In this document: positions 24,364-35,519 of the stretch, in pieces
Layout of the letters: every line of letters begins with the position of its first letter
Position numbering within the stretch: the first letter of the stretch is position 1
Source: Nelumbo lutea
Lineage: Eukaryota; Streptophyta; Magnoliopsida; Proteales; Nelumbonaceae
NCBI GenBank assembly: GCA_022828595.1
Contig: JAKGHH010000008.1
Location: 21,196,378-21,260,377, forward strand
DNA length: 64,000 nt
Direction of reading: 5' to 3'
Translations under genes and position numbers: made by a program
The notes under the pieces: generated by a model
Told to the model about the DNA's origin: nothing
Database searches by the model: none
Seen by the model: the letters and a program-made list of their open reading frames with translations, nothing else

Positions 24364-25164
24364 GATCTCGAGCGATAGTGCGGAGAACTCCTTCACGTAC
24401 TCATGTAATGAGCCCGTCTGTTTTAGGTTTTTGAGCTTCCGACGGGCTTGGTACTCCACGTTCTCTAGATAGAACTAGCGCTTTATCTCGCTCTTGAACA
24501 CGAACTAGGTATTAATGGAGCATAATCCTCGCTCCGCATCGGCACATCTCCTACGCCACCATAACATAGCAACATTAGTAAGATACATAATAACAGTACG
24601 CACCTTGGATGCCTCCTCAACAAGTTCGACGGCAGTGAAATATTGTTCCATTTGCCACAGGAAGTTGTCAAACTCCTGGGCATCGCGGGTCCCTGCATAT
24701 GAGGTAGGCTCGCAGACTTTGATCTTTGGAGGGGCTAGAGCAGCAGGTGTGCAAGCTGTATTGGCCATTAGCCTCTTCAGAAGGGTCACTTCGCCCTTCA
24801 AGTCTTTGAGCTGGATCTGTAGGCACTTCACCAGGTCTTCTAGTGGGTTGTCTGGCTTGTTGGAGCTATCACCGAACTAGTCCTCCAATCTTTCCACGAC
24901 CGAAGCTACGGTCTCAAGGTTGAGTTGAAGCTCGTCCACGCGGTCACGAGTTTCTCCAACCACTGCTTCACAGCGCATGATGCGCTTGTCCATGGTTGCA
25001 AGCTTGTCAACTGACTTGTCACGCTTGCTATGCTTTGAGCTGACGCCTTTGTCTTTGGGAGAGCTATCTCTAGGCTCGTCCTCATAATAAATCCGTGAGG
25101 TCCCTTCTTGGATCTCCTCTTGCGTGTCACGATTCTTCATCGGGCAGGTGTTGTTGCGGGGCAC
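24364..25164 (-). pseudogene. Gag N-terminal and capsid region (element A)
   Basis: It starts at ATG 25164 (MPRNNTCPMKNRD) and runs towards the B insertion; the rest of gag continues at 13195. Comparison with the copy at 49476-50165 shows three stops: CAG to TAG after ERLED, TGG to TAG after INT, and TAG for Gln in the motif EIKRQFYPEN. The last is shared with element E. The protein carries a coiled-coil-like N-terminus (VDELQLNLETVASVV) and a capsid stretch with MLWWRR. Confidence 0.85.
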
Positions 25165-25206
25165 GACAGGGACTCGTTGGGCTTGACAACCGCTAGTGTC
25201 AATGGT

Positions 25207-25218
25207 GCTCTGATACCA
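25207..25218 (-). other. Primer-binding site of element A (initiator tRNA-Met type)
   Basis: On minus TGGTATCAGAGC begins two bases after the 5' LTR. The same site is present in C and E, and as TGGTATTAGAGC in F. Confidence 0.92.
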
Positions 25219-25220
25219 AC

Positions 25221-25626
25221 TGTCACGGGGCTAGTCGACGGGGCCCCATGCGGCGCTCGATTGGGGTCGAGAAAGCCTACAAATGCAAGCAACAACACAC
25301 AAAAGGAAACAAGAGGGCACACAAATTAGACAAAAGCCACTTGTATTGCATTAATCAGTGGTAAGCACAAGCACACAGTACAGTGTCGAGGGGATCTTGT
25401 GCTTAACCTTTACACGCTTATGAGCTCACTCAACTACCTACCTCCCCTCAAAGAGTACATTAAGCTTTTGGGGGAGTGACAGAATAATACATCAAAATAT
25501 TGTACATGCATACTACTATTTACATAATTGCCATTGGTATACCCCCCTTACAAAAAGAGTACAAGGACCCAACCCAAAACACTTGGATGGCGTGCTGATG
25601 GCGTTGATGGTGGCTGAACCATCACA
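25221..25626 (-). repeat. 5' LTR of element A
   Basis: 406 bp. Starts TGTCACGGGG and ends CATCACA on plus. Flanked by GAAG on its outer side. Confidence 0.92.
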
Positions 25627-26001
25627 GAAGGGCAGCACTTGTGTACGTGATCATAGTATGTCACGTCGTCTTGTCCCCGCTGCATCGAAGAGTACCTATG
25701 CACTGTGTTCCAGTTCACTGATAAGGAAGATAGTGTTGGGGTGGGGGTCTACATGTGATACTAAAGTATGACCCGGGGAGATACATGCTAACTATGGGTA
25801 GGAAGCAGGAACCATTATGTCAAAAATGTCGGGGGGTTACAGATCTCTTATACTACCATCGATCCGACACAGCGGAACGACCAGAAAAAGAAGTGAAGTT
25901 AGAAAGCCGTATGATAGGTGGTAACTATCTTGTACGGTTCAGGGGGTAATCGGCGTACTCCGATCAGTGGGGGGGAATCTTTGGCTCTATCGAAGAGTAC
26001 C
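25627..26001 (+). other. NUMT segment 2: 3' end of nad4 intron 2, first copy
   Basis: Continues segment 1 and ends with ...GGCTCTATCGAA, where exon 3 should start. Instead it returns to GAGTACC, already seen at 25690. The stretch is thus the first unit of a 305-bp tandem duplication whose second unit resumes at 36450 beyond element D. Confidence 0.75.
25903..25940 (+). ncRNA. Group II intron domain V (nad4 intron 2 relic)
   Basis: GCCGTATG pairs with TGTACGGTTC around a short loop, the catalytic hairpin of group II introns. It is followed by a domain VI-like hairpin (ATCGGCGTACTCCGAT). The second copy near 36560 has lost the 5' strand of this hairpin. Confidence 0.7.
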
Positions 26002-26981
26002 TGATGAAGGAAGATTTGGCCCGACCTCTCTATTATGTGACACGTGGCAGAAAAGACAGCTCGGCAAAAGGGGCCAAGCCTAGGCGGGAACAAGGGGACA
26101 CACTTCACCGAACTGACCCAACTTGTAACAGCTCGGGATAGACTTCACCGAACTGCCACCTTGTAACAGCTCGGGATAGACTTCGCCGAACTGCCACCTA
26201 GTAACATCTCGGGATAGACTTCGCCAAACTGCCACCTTGTAACATCTCGGGATAGACTTCGCCGAACTGCCACCTTGTAACATCTTGGGATAGACTTCAC
26301 CTAACTGCCACCTTGTAACAGCTCGGGATAGACTTCGCCGAACTGACCCACCTTGTAACAGCTCGGGATACACTTCTCCGAACTGACCCACCTTGTAACA
26401 GTTCGGGATACACCTCGTCGAAACTGACATGCCCTATAGATACCTCCGAGCTCAAGACCTCCGAGCTCAAGACCGCCTCGCTCAGCACTTCGCATCATCT
26501 TCTGGGCACCAAAGCCAAACAAGTCGTACCATGCATGACACTAGGGAAGTCCGTGCCCGAGGGCGCCACGCCTAACTGACTTGGGATCTGACGTTTGGCA
26601 GCAGCACTCTAAACGGCCACCTGCCACCGCCACTGACGCCGCCATCTCCAGTTAGACGGTTAGGCAGTGACGGTTCTGTCTCAGCAGAAAGGACGACGGC
26701 CGAATTGACAAGCACAAGGGTAATCATACCCGATCTGACAAGGGCCTCGGGACGAGTACACGAAGTGACTATAAGAGCCCCCTGCCCCCTGACAACGGAG
26801 GTATGCAAACTTTGCGCTATCTGGTATTACCTTGCTTTTGAAGGATTCTAATTTGAGCTTCGGAGCCTCTACACCGGGTTCCCCCCGGAGCTTTCCTGTC
26901 TCCTCCATTTCTGGTTCCCTGCTACCCCATTCGGAAGCAAGGCAGCGGACAGCTAAGACCAGCCGGATCGCGCTCCATCAA
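26002..26981 (+). repeat. 5' LTR of element D
   Basis: Begins TGATGAAGGAAG and ends CGCTCCATCA, followed immediately by the primer site. It contains a minisatellite at 26098-26425. Confidence 0.92.
26098..26425. repeat. Minisatellite inside Tat LTR, about 9 units of 36-39 bp
   Basis: Units read as CTTCGCCGAACTG(A)CC, a CTTGTAACAGCTC-like block, then GGGATA. Unit number differs between LTRs: about 9 here, 8 at 35618-35910 and 6 at 59655-59870. Confidence 0.9.
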
Positions 26982-26982
26982 T

Positions 26983-27000
26983 TGGCGCCGTCTGTGGGAA
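26983..27000 (+). other. Primer-binding site of element D
   Basis: TTGGCGCCGTCTGTGGGA directly follows the 5' LTR. This form is common in plant Tat-lineage elements. I do not assign the tRNA. Confidence 0.8.
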
Positions 27001-27064
27001 TACGCTTCAAAAAGCCTCCCTCCAAACTTCGATACCCCTTTTTTCTTCAAAGAACCCAACACTC

Positions 27065-28807
27065 ATGGCCTCCTCCAACAACACCAGACGTGGCACGGAG
27101 ACAAATGCCACCGGGGAGCAACTTCATGTCCCCGTAGTGTGCATTGGACAGTTCACCATCCCCCTTTCGGCGGATGGGATCCCCATCTTGAATGCGCCAC
27201 AAGCAGTGGCACCCGTAAACCATCCTACCACAAGCGTCCCCTTTCCTCTCCCCATTGAGACAACCTTCACTGAACCAACTGCCGTCCCCCTGGCAGCTTG
27301 CCAAAACCGATTGGAGGACCTGATGCAGTGCATGCGGGCAATGCAAGCCCAAATGCAACAGTTCCAGCAACACCAGCTTCACCAGCACCAAGTGCTGCAC
27401 AACATCTCCCAGTATCACTATCAACAGCAGTTCCCCCAACTGCCACTGAACCAACCACTACTTCCACCTCGCCACCCCGCTCCGAGGCCGGTCAAGGCCT
27501 CCCCGCAGGATGGGTGCCCCCGCCAGGCGAAGGCCTCCCGGCCCCAGAACCACCCCAACAGCCAGGCCTCGTCCCCAGGCCGAAGAGAGAAAAATTTCAT
27601 CCCCGCCTCGCAACCCGCAGGTGGGTCGGGAACCTCGCCCGCGAGGTTGGCACCCCGGCGCTCCAAGCCCGAGCTCCCGCTCACCGAAAACCGATTCAGC
27701 ACCCTGGTGGCAGACTACCAGCACTCCGGGCCCATCGAGCTCGGTAACACGGAGACCAGCAGCGCCAACACAAGGCCCGCTCAACGGCGAAGGCGCCGGC
27801 GAAGTCGCCAAACCGCCATCCGCGCCTTGTCGGAATTCAGAGGCAAAGACACGATCTCGGACGAGGTAGGGGCTGCCCTGGCTCTCTTCGTTCCTTCCCC
27901 CCTCACATCGGAACTCCTGGCGGTCCCCTTACCCAGAGACTTCAAGCTCCCACCTCTGGACAAGTACGACGGGTCCTTCGACCCCAACGACCAGGTTGAC
28001 GCCTTTCAATCGCAAATGCACCTCGCCAGGGCTAGCGAATCGTGCATGTGCGTGGCCTTTACCACCACCCTCAGGGGGGTAGCCCGCACTTGGTACAGGA
28101 ACCTGGCCCCCGGGTCGATAAAGTGCTGGGCCCAGTTCGTGCAAGTCTTCACCACACACTTCGTCACCAGCCGACGGTGCCCCCGAACAGAGGAAAGCAT
28201 CTTCAGAGTGGTCCAAAGAGAAGGAGAATCTATTCGGGGCTACATCAAGCGGTTCAACGAAGCATGCTTGCAAATACCGCGGTTGGACCCCGTAGTGCAG
28301 CTCGCGGCGGCCAAAAGAGGGGTGACGCACAAAGAGTTCAAATGGCACATGGTGGCCAACCAGCCCGCGACCGTGGCCGAATTCCTTAAACTCGCGGATA
28401 AGTTCATGAGGACAGAGGAAGAAATCAACCAACGAACCGAAGGCGGGAACGAGAAAAGAAAGAGAGAAGGCGAGCTCTCCAACCCGGTGAATAGAAAAAA
28501 CCCGACCCGGGAGCCGAAGACGAACCAGTCCTTCCGGGCCCCCCTAGTAGTTCGGACGGACTACACACCGTTAAACACGAGGCGGACAGAGATCTTAATG
28601 ACGATCAAAGATGCTCCGTACGTTAAGTGGCCACCTCGCCTAAAAGGAAATCCGAACGAGAGAAACAAGAATTTGTATTGTAGTTTCCATAGAGACCATG
28701 GTCATAGCACCGAACAGTGTAATAACTTCCGGGACGAGATAGAGGGACTCATCCGTTGCAGAAGCAGCCTCCGGAAGAAAGGCCAGTTCGCGGAACCATC
28801 CATGTAA
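27065..28807 (+). CDS. Gag of element D (Tat type), 580 codons, open
   Basis: It begins MASSNNTRRG 83 bp after the LTR. The N-terminal half is Gln/Pro-rich and probably disordered. The capsid core follows: LPPLDKYDGSFDPNDQVDAF, then TTLRGVARTWYRNL and a FVTSRRCPRTEESIF stretch. A zinc-knuckle-like motif YCSFHRDHGHSTEQC lies near the C-terminus. Gag forms the particle around the element RNA. This is the only major sense ORF of D with no stop. Protease/Pol starts in another frame and overlaps its end (from about 28756), so Pol would need frameshifting or is out of frame through indels. Confidence 0.85.
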   Translation: MASSNNTRRGTETNATGEQLHVPVVCIGQFTIPLSADGIPILNAPQAVAPVNHPTTSVPFPLPIETTFTEPTAVPLAACQNRLEDLMQCMRAMQAQMQQFQQHQLHQHQVLHNISQYHYQQQFPQLPLNQPLLPPRHPAPRPVKASPQDGCPRQAKASRPQNHPNSQASSPGRREKNFIPASQPAGGSGTSPARLAPRRSKPELPLTENRFSTLVADYQHSGPIELGNTETSSANTRPAQRRRRRRSRQTAIRALSEFRGKDTISDEVGAALALFVPSPLTSELLAVPLPRDFKLPPLDKYDGSFDPNDQVDAFQSQMHLARASESCMCVAFTTTLRGVARTWYRNLAPGSIKCWAQFVQVFTTHFVTSRRCPRTEESIFRVVQREGESIRGYIKRFNEACLQIPRLDPVVQLAAAKRGVTHKEFKWHMVANQPATVAEFLKLADKFMRTEEEINQRTEGGNEKRKREGELSNPVNRKNPTREPKTNQSFRAPLVVRTDYTPLNTRRTEILMTIKDAPYVKWPPRLKGNPNERNKNLYCSFHRDHGHSTEQCNNFRDEIEGLIRCRSSLRKKGQFAEPSM

Positions 28808-29856
28808 TAGTGGGAGGTTCGGTGGTAGTGGGGTGTACCTCGGCAGCAGCCCGGACTTCAGTTCGCGAAGCGGCCCTCGAAGAACGGAACTCCCCAAAGA
28901 GACCAAAGACCAAAGAACCAATCTTTTTCACGGAGGACGACGCGCGAGGAGTCCACCACCCCCATGATGACGCGCTTGTCATTAAGCTAAGGATCAGCGA
29001 CTTCGAGGTCAGGCACGTACTCGTAGATTCGGGCAGCTCAGCGGACATCCTCTTCAAATCAGCATTTGACCAGCTGCAGTTAAAGAGGAGCGAGCTGAAG
29101 CCCGCGAACACTCCCCTGGTAGGTTTCAGCGGAGAGGAAGTTAGGCCCCTTAGAAAAGTAACTGTCCCTGTGGAAGTCGGCACATGGCCTTGTGCGGTCA
29201 GACTCAACCATGATTTCCTGGTAGTCGCGACCCCCTCCCCATACAATGCCATAATAGGGCGGCCGATCACGCATATCCTATGGGCGGCGGTCTCCACCTA
29301 CTATTTGGCCATGAAGTACCCTACGGACTTCGGTATAGGGGTAGCGCCGGGCGACCAGCTCGAGGCCCGCAAGTGCTACGATGCCGCCCTGAAGGGAAAA
29401 ACCAAGGCGGCCGACGAACTCGAACTGGAGTGGCCGACGGAGCAAGGTGAGGAGCGAGCTTCGCCCATGAAGGAAACAGTCGCAATCCCGACTTCAGCTA
29501 CGGACCCATCTCGCACACTAAGCATCGGAGCTTCCATCGAAGACCCCCTACGAGCCGAATTGGTGAGTTTTTTACTTCAAAATTTAGATATTTTTGCCTG
29601 GTCTGCGGTCGACATGCCCGGCATTAGACCCGGACTGATAACTCACAAACTTAATACTGACCCTGTAGTCAGACCCGTTAGACAGAAGAAACGCAACTTA
29701 GCCCCAGAACGCTGGAGAGCAGTCGACGAGGAGGTCGAGAAGCTCCTCGCAGCAAACTTCATAAGGGAAGTCCATTACCCGAGCTGGGTGGCCAACCTAG
29801 TGTTGGTAAAAAGGCAAGCGGCAAGTGGCGCATGTGCGTCGACTATACCGACCTGA
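28756..29856 (+). pseudogene. Protease and start of reverse transcriptase (element D)
   Basis: A 366-codon frame overlapping the gag end. Aspartic protease motif VLVDSGSSADILF and the later NAIIGRP give a complete protease. The RT N-terminus follows (KRNLAPERW, then VEKLLAANFIREVHYPSW). The frame is lost near 29815, and RT continues in another frame from 29832. A one-base indel there explains the shift. Motifs match Tat-lineage Pol. Confidence 0.82.
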
Positions 29857-31085
29857 ACCGAGCTTGCCCGAAAGATTGCTTCCCCCTCCCTAGAATTGAC
29901 CGCCTAGTGAACGCGACCTCGGGAAACGAGTTGCTAAGCTTCCTGGACGCCTACTCGGGCTACAACCAAGTTAGGATGGACCCATCCGATGAGGAAAAAA
30001 CCAGCTTCATTACCGAGTTCGGCCTGTATTGCTACAAAATCATGCCCTTCGGACGAAAAAATGCCGGGGCAACTTTCTAGAGACTTGTAAATAAGCTATT
30101 TTGGCCCCTGATTGGTACGGAGATAGAGTGCTATGTAGACGACTTGGTCGTCAAGACTCAGTTTTCACAAGAGTTAATACAAGACTTAGATTCTGTTTTC
30201 CATATCCTGCGTCAGTTTAGCATGAAGTTGAATCCCAACAAGTGTGTCTTCGGCGTCACCTCGGGCAAGTTCCTAGGCTACATTGTCAATCGGCGCGGTA
30301 TTGAGGCCAACCCGAACAAAATAAAAGCCATTCTAGATATGAAACCACCTCGGAAAGTAAAAGAGGTTCAGAGGCTAAACGGCCGCATAGCCGCTCTAAG
30401 CCGGTTCTTGTCCAAGTCAGCAGACCGCTGCCTACCCTTCTTCAAGGCAGTCAAAGGCAAAGGGTTCGAGTGGACCCAAGACTGCCAGTTCGCGTTCGAC
30501 GAACTAAAAGGTTACCTCGCTAGTGTGCCAACCTTAGCCCGGCCCGAGGTGGGCGAGGTCTTAGAACTGTACCTCTCGGCGAGTGACGAGGCGGTCAGTT
30601 CGGTACTAATAAAAGAAACAGACCGGGTCCAACAACCCATATATTATGTTAGTAAAATTTTACAGGGAGTAGAGGCAAGGTACCCGGAGATAGAAAAACT
30701 AGCATACGCCCTAGTAATAGCAGCTCGTAAACTCCGCCCATACTTCTAGGCTCACACCGTCATCGTCCTAACTGACAAACCTCTTAGACAAGTTTTACTC
30801 AAACCCAAAGTCTCCGGTCAACTGACGAAATGGGCCATCGAACTCAACGAGTACGACCTCCAGTACAAACCGAGAACCGCTATCAAGGCCCAAGCTTTGG
30901 CAGATTTTATTGCCGAGTGCACTTTCAGCCACGAAGCCCCACAGGTCGAGCCCGAGGTCCCCAGTTGCGGCGAACTTGGAGCTCCTGAGCCCATAGAGTC
31001 TGAACCCCGTGAAGTAGCAGCCAGTGTGGCATCTCTCTTGGTCAGGTGAAGAGCGAATTGGGATGAGGAGCCCTGGATCCTTCAC
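29832..31085 (+). pseudogene. Reverse transcriptase and first RNase H (element D)
   Basis: The frame reads CVDYTDLNRACPKD and LSFLDAYSGYNQV, then MPFG, a TAG in place of Gln after NAGATF, and the catalytic YVDDLVVK near 30134. RNase H follows with LSASDEAVSSVLI and YYVSKIL. It is broken by TAG at 30747 (Gln expected after LRPYF) and by TGA near 31047. At least three stops in one frame make it non-functional. Confidence 0.85.
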
Positions 31086-31940
31086 GTGGATGGTTCCTCG
31101 AACCGGCAAGGCAGCGGAGCTGGAATAGTCTTGTGCGGCCCGAGCGGCACAAAAGTAGAATACGCACTACGCTTAGAGTTCGCGGCATCCAACAACGAGG
31201 CAGAGTACGAAGCACTGATCGCCGGGCTGGACCTAGCGCGAAAGGTTAAGGCAAAACACTTGGTCATCTGCAACGATTCTCAACTCGTGGTAAACCAAGT
31301 TACCGGCGAATACGAAGCACGCGATCTCTCCATGATCGCATATTTGGCCAAAGTAAAAGAAGCACTGCTCAACTTCCGGTCACACATCATCAGGCAAATC
31401 CCGAGGTCAGAAAACACTAAGGCCGACACCCTGTCCCGGTTAGCCAGTACGAGTCACAACAATATGAGAACTGTGTACATAGAGGACTTACCTCGGCCTA
31501 GTATTCTCGCGAGCTTCCTGATAGGCAGAACCCTCCCTGTAGAACGCAATGCGGCCAAGAGGGTGCAGCGCCAGGCGGCCAAATACGTTATAATAGATGA
31601 ACGGTTATACCGACGGTCGTACACGCTCCCCTATTTGCGGTGCTTGCGACCTAGCGAAGCCGAGTTCGTACTCCGCGACACTCATGAAGGCCTGTGCGGC
31701 GGACACTTGGGGGGCAGAGCACTCGCCCAAAAGGCATTTCGACAAGGATACTACTGGCCAATGATGAAGGCAGAAGCTGTCGAGCTTGTCAGAAAATGCG
31801 ACAAGTGTCAGAAGCACGCTAACATCCACCATCAACCTGCCTCCGACCTCAAATACCTCGTCAGCCCGTGGCCCTTTGCACAATGGGGCATCGACCTCCA
31901 AGGGCCATTCCCACCAGCAACAGGCGGAAGAAAATTCTAA
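31086..31940 (+). pseudogene. Second (archaeal-like) RNase H and integrase N-terminus (element D)
   Basis: Residues 1-120 form a second RNase H with DGSSNRQGSGAGIV (Asp), NNEAEYEALIAGL (Glu) and VICNDSQLVVNQ (Asp). The added RNase H is characteristic of Tat/Retand elements. Integrase then starts with the HHCC zinc finger (DTHEGLCGGHLGG, CDKCQKHANIHH) and the first catalytic Asp in QWGIDLQGPF. The frame ends at TAA just after GGRKF. Confidence 0.85.
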
Positions 31941-32720
31941 GTTGTTGCGGTAGATTATTTTACGAAGTGGATAGAAGCCGAACCTCTGGCAACTGTTACG
32001 GCTCGAAACATACAGAACTTCTTTTGGAAGAACATAGTATGTCGGTTCGGGTTACCTTGGGTTCTAATCTCCGACAACGGCAAACAGTTCGAGGATATCA
32101 ATTTCCAAGAGTGGTGCCAAAACATGGGGATTCGGCAAAATTTCACGTCAGTCGCGCACCTGCAGGCAAATGAACAGATGAAAGTAATGAACAGAGCCAT
32201 CCTGCGCGGACTGAAAGCATGTCTGGATCGAGCTAAGGGATTGTGGGCCGAAGAGCTACCAAGTGTCTTATGGGCTCACCGAACGACCGAAAATGTAGCC
32301 ACGGGAGAAACCCCCTTCAACCTCACCTACGGCACTGAAGCAGTGATCCCGACGGAAATCAAAATACCAACATTGCGATTAGAAACATATGACGATCGGA
32401 CGAATGGAGATGAGTTACGCACCAACCTCGACCTACTGGATGAGGTAAGGGACCTCGCGCACATCCGAACAGCGGCATACCAGCAGCAGGTAGCTCGCTA
32501 CTACAATAGCAGAGTAAAGCAACGAAGCTTCCGAGTCAGCGACCTGGTCCTCCGTAAGATTATGGCGCCCGAACCCGGCATCGGCAAGCTTGGACCTAAT
32601 TGGGAAGGGCCCTATAAAGTAAAAATAGTGCTCGGGGGCGCATACGAACTCGAAACCTTGGAAGGCAAACGAGTACCCCGAACGTGGAACATCGTGAACT
32701 TGAGGCGATACTACCTATAA
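31941..32720 (+). pseudogene. Integrase core and C-terminus (element D), catalytic Glu replaced
   Basis: The same frame continues VVAVDYFTKWIEAEPLA, then ISDNGKQFED with the second catalytic Asp, through to LRRYYL and a stop. In the motif where element G reads ANGQTEVMNR, D reads ANEQMKVMNR, so the catalytic Glu is Lys. With the upstream stop, this integrase should be inactive. The C-terminal GPYKVKIVLGG region is intact. Confidence 0.85.
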
Positions 32721-32942
32721 ACCACCTAGCGAAGTGGACGAAATCAGGCCCTATGTGCCACAAGGCAAGCCGAGGAACTTCGGCGTACAGCACATTATCA
32801 GCTCGGCAAAAAATCAGTTCGCGGCATAAAAGACCACGGAAATTTAAAAACCTGGCAAAGAAACAGCTCGGGGAAGATGAGCAAGGGGAAAAAGACACTC
32901 CATTGCAAGAAACAGTACATTGGCAAAAAAAAAAAAAAAAAT

Positions 32943-34863
32943 TTACATGCTCGGAGCCAGTTCTTCGCCATCGGAAGGCACTTCAACAACACCCGAAGGC
33001 CCTGCCTCTCCTTCAGAGTCCGGCTCGCCATTGGCAGCATTTGCCATCTCCTGAGTTATACGCGAAGTGGTTATGGCACTTACATCGAGGTCAGGGTATG
33101 TATTCCGGATCATCCACCGGCTCAACTTGAACCCCCTCCTGTAAGAGTCCACCATCAGATCGTCAAAACGCGGGGAGGCAATGTAGTCTTCAACTGCCTT
33201 CTTCTTGGCGTCTTCAATGCCTTGGGAAAAAATCAGTGTTCTCTCCCTGATGTCCTCCTGAAGATACTCGACTTGATGCTGCAAATCCAACTTCAAGTCC
33301 GCCATATGCTTGACAACTACCCCCATGGCCTCGGCGTCACGCTGAGACCTCGCCTGTCTGGCCATCGCGACGCGAGCAACCTTTTCAGCAGCATAAGCAG
33401 CCGCCTCAGCAGCCCGGGTATTTGCCTCTGCAGCACAGAAGGGTTCTTCAGCAGCATGAGCGGCAGCCTCAGCAACTCGCGCCTATCGCGAGCTCATCTC
33501 CACTTGGGCCGCCAAGGCATGAATCGAAGAATTCACCTACCAAAAGAAACAAGTGAGCAAAATGACAGCAGAAGCAACAGAATAAAAAAGGAAGACTGAA
33601 TCTAACTTACCACCATGGCATGTGTTACGGCGTGGCAAGCGACCTGATTCAAGGGAAGATCGGTCCACGCCGCGACCTCCTCGGGGAAAGTAGCGTCCCT
33701 ACTCTTCTGAAGAGCGTAGTTCGGCGTCAACACGCTCCTAAACTCCCCTTGAGCTCCCGAGCCTGAGGGCCCAGCCCGCGTATGAGCAGACCCAGAGTGA
33801 GCAGGAGCACTTGAGTACGCAGGAGCGCCCGTATGAGTGGTTTCAGCGTAAGGTGCCCCGGCAGTCTCGTGCACCGGTGGAGTCACTTCGGGCTCCTTGG
33901 GCAGATCCTCTAGCGTATGGTCTGGGGCTTGGGGCTCCTCTTCATACCTTGGAACAAGCGCCCCCCACGAGTTCATTCCGCATCCATCACACCTACAGAA
34001 ACGAGTTCGACATCAAAAAAAAAAAAAAAAGAAGAAAACAAAGCAAGCAAGAAACCTACCCGAACTCAGGCCGGCTGCAATAAGCTTAGCCTCCGTTTAA
34101 GTAGTGGTGGCACTTTAAGCCTTGCCGTGCCCTTTGCCGGAGACCCTTCACCGTCTCTTTATCAAGAGTTACGCCCAAATCGGGAGCGGCCTCACCCCAC
34201 CCGGTCTGAAAGGGCCATCCTTGTGCACTTCGCACGCCAAAGTAGTCCCGCTTCCAAGCCGGGACCTTATTAGGAAGATCGTGCAGAAGCTTAAAACCCT
34301 GGCGAGGAGAAAGGTAATACGCCCATCTCCCCCCTAGAAGAGAACCCACCTGTCTCTTGAGCATCAATATAGAGGAGAATATCTCTAAGTCTAAGGGAAA
34401 GTTCTGCTCGCAAAAAAGGGAAATTGTCCCCACCAGGTTCCGAATAGAGTTCGGATGAAGCTGGCCAATGGTGACACCGAAGTGGTTTATGACTTCGACG
34501 AGAAGGGGATGGAAAGGAAGTCGCAACCCTGCGGCAAGCTGCTCTCGAAAAATCACGATCTCGTCAGGACCGTGTTCCCAAGGAAAGCTACCCGAAGGAA
34601 TAAAATGTGTACCCCCCAGGAAGATTGTAAGACAGAAGTATGAATTAAAGCCCCTCAGGCGTCATGGTCGAAGGGCCAAACCGGTCTAGCATCCGACCTC
34701 GACGGGAGGTAGACGCCAAACTGCCCGAAGCGACTCGACCTATTGGTTCGTTGTCCTCAAACTCCACCTCAGGATCACTGAGGCAGTCTGGGGACACGAC
34801 TCGGTTGGTGGAACCTACATCGGCCCTACTCGAAGAATCGTTTGAGCTATCAAAGCTAGACAT
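32943..34863 (-). pseudogene. Antisense spliced gene of Tat element, decayed copy (element D)
   Basis: Reads opposite to pol. By comparison with the open copy in G, exon 1 is 34863-34060, intron 1 34059-33993, exon 2 33992-33611, intron 2 33610-33537 and exon 3 33536-32943. Both introns keep GT...AG. Damage: TAA for CAA after MTPEG, a frameshift before the MIFREQLA segment and a stop near the start of exon 3. Recognisable parts are the FREQLAAGLRLPFHPL domain, the Pro/Thr/Ala-rich middle and the coiled coil around HMADLKLDLQHQVEYL. A TATAAATA lies 177 bp upstream (35040-35047). Confidence 0.78.
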
Positions 34864-35039
34864 TGGGGAAAAGACGAATTCAAGAAAGTACTCACCGGAA
34901 GGTTTGAAGAAATAGCAAAGAACCGTGAACTGTATAACCAAACTTGACGCGAGCTGGAAAAGACTTGGACGCGAGCTGAAGGGTTGGACGCGAACTCAGT
35001 AGACAAACCACAGAAGTGACAACAACCGGGGTCCCCCAC

Positions 35040-35047
35040 TATTTATA
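35040..35047 (-). promoter_or_regulatory. TATA box for the antisense gene (element D)
   Basis: TATAAATA on the minus strand in a context (CTGTAG-TATAAATAGTGGGGG) conserved with element G. Confidence 0.6.
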
Positions 35048-35502
35048 TCTACAGTAACCAAGAATCGACCATGCAGACCGAAGACGATCCGACGGCCCAT
35101 GTTCTTACTGACCGCACAACCCTTAAGGTCGAGACGTGACTGGCGCACGTCTTTCCGAAAAAAGCGAAACGTCAGCGCATCTTTTTTAAATCGACGTCGC
35201 TTCGACACGCGTCTTTTCGAAACTGACGCGCCGCACGTCTCCCTTACAGTCGACCGCGCACGTACAGTTGTGGCGTGCCTTTTTGAAATGACCCGCTGTC
35301 ACGTCCCAGCGGCGCGAATTGGTTTGAAATTTAAAACGCGCGGTCACAACCACCAGCGTTCTTGAGTAAGCACGTTTCCAACCTTCTCGGAAACCGAAAG
35401 AACCCTAGCAAAAGCATCTCGTACAGTGAAGGTTTGAAGGACGGGACAAATCCACCAGCTACCTCACGAAAACTCCCCGCACCATGGCAAGACCCTCGGC
35501 GC

Positions 35503-35519
35503 AAGGAGTGGGGGGCAAT
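35503..35519 (+). other. Polypurine tract of element D
   Basis: AAGGAGTGGGGGGCAAT directly before the 3' LTR. Confidence 0.85.

Larger units (their letters stand above)
8893..25626 (-). mobile_element. Element A: chromovirus-type Ty3/Gypsy retrotransposon, split by element B
   Basis: A minus-strand element with LTRs at 8893-9296 and 25221-25626 and 4-bp TSD GAAG (8889-8892, 25627-25630). Order from its 5' end: LTR, primer site, gag, protease, RT, RNase H, integrase, chromodomain, polypurine tract, LTR. Element B interrupts gag at 13201-24358. The two LTRs differ at roughly 5% of sites by eye, more than B's LTRs, so A is older. Every coding domain carries stops, so it is not autonomous now. 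Confidence 0.9.

Noticed and set aside
26098..26425. Regularly spaced repeats that could be read as a CRISPR array
   Set aside because: The units are contiguous 36-39 bp tandem repeats with no unique spacers and lie in the LTR of a plant retrotransposon.
27298..28389. Overlapping ORFs of 115-149 codons across D's gag
   Set aside because: They are alternative-frame shadows of the 580-codon gag, which has the conserved capsid and zinc-knuckle motifs.
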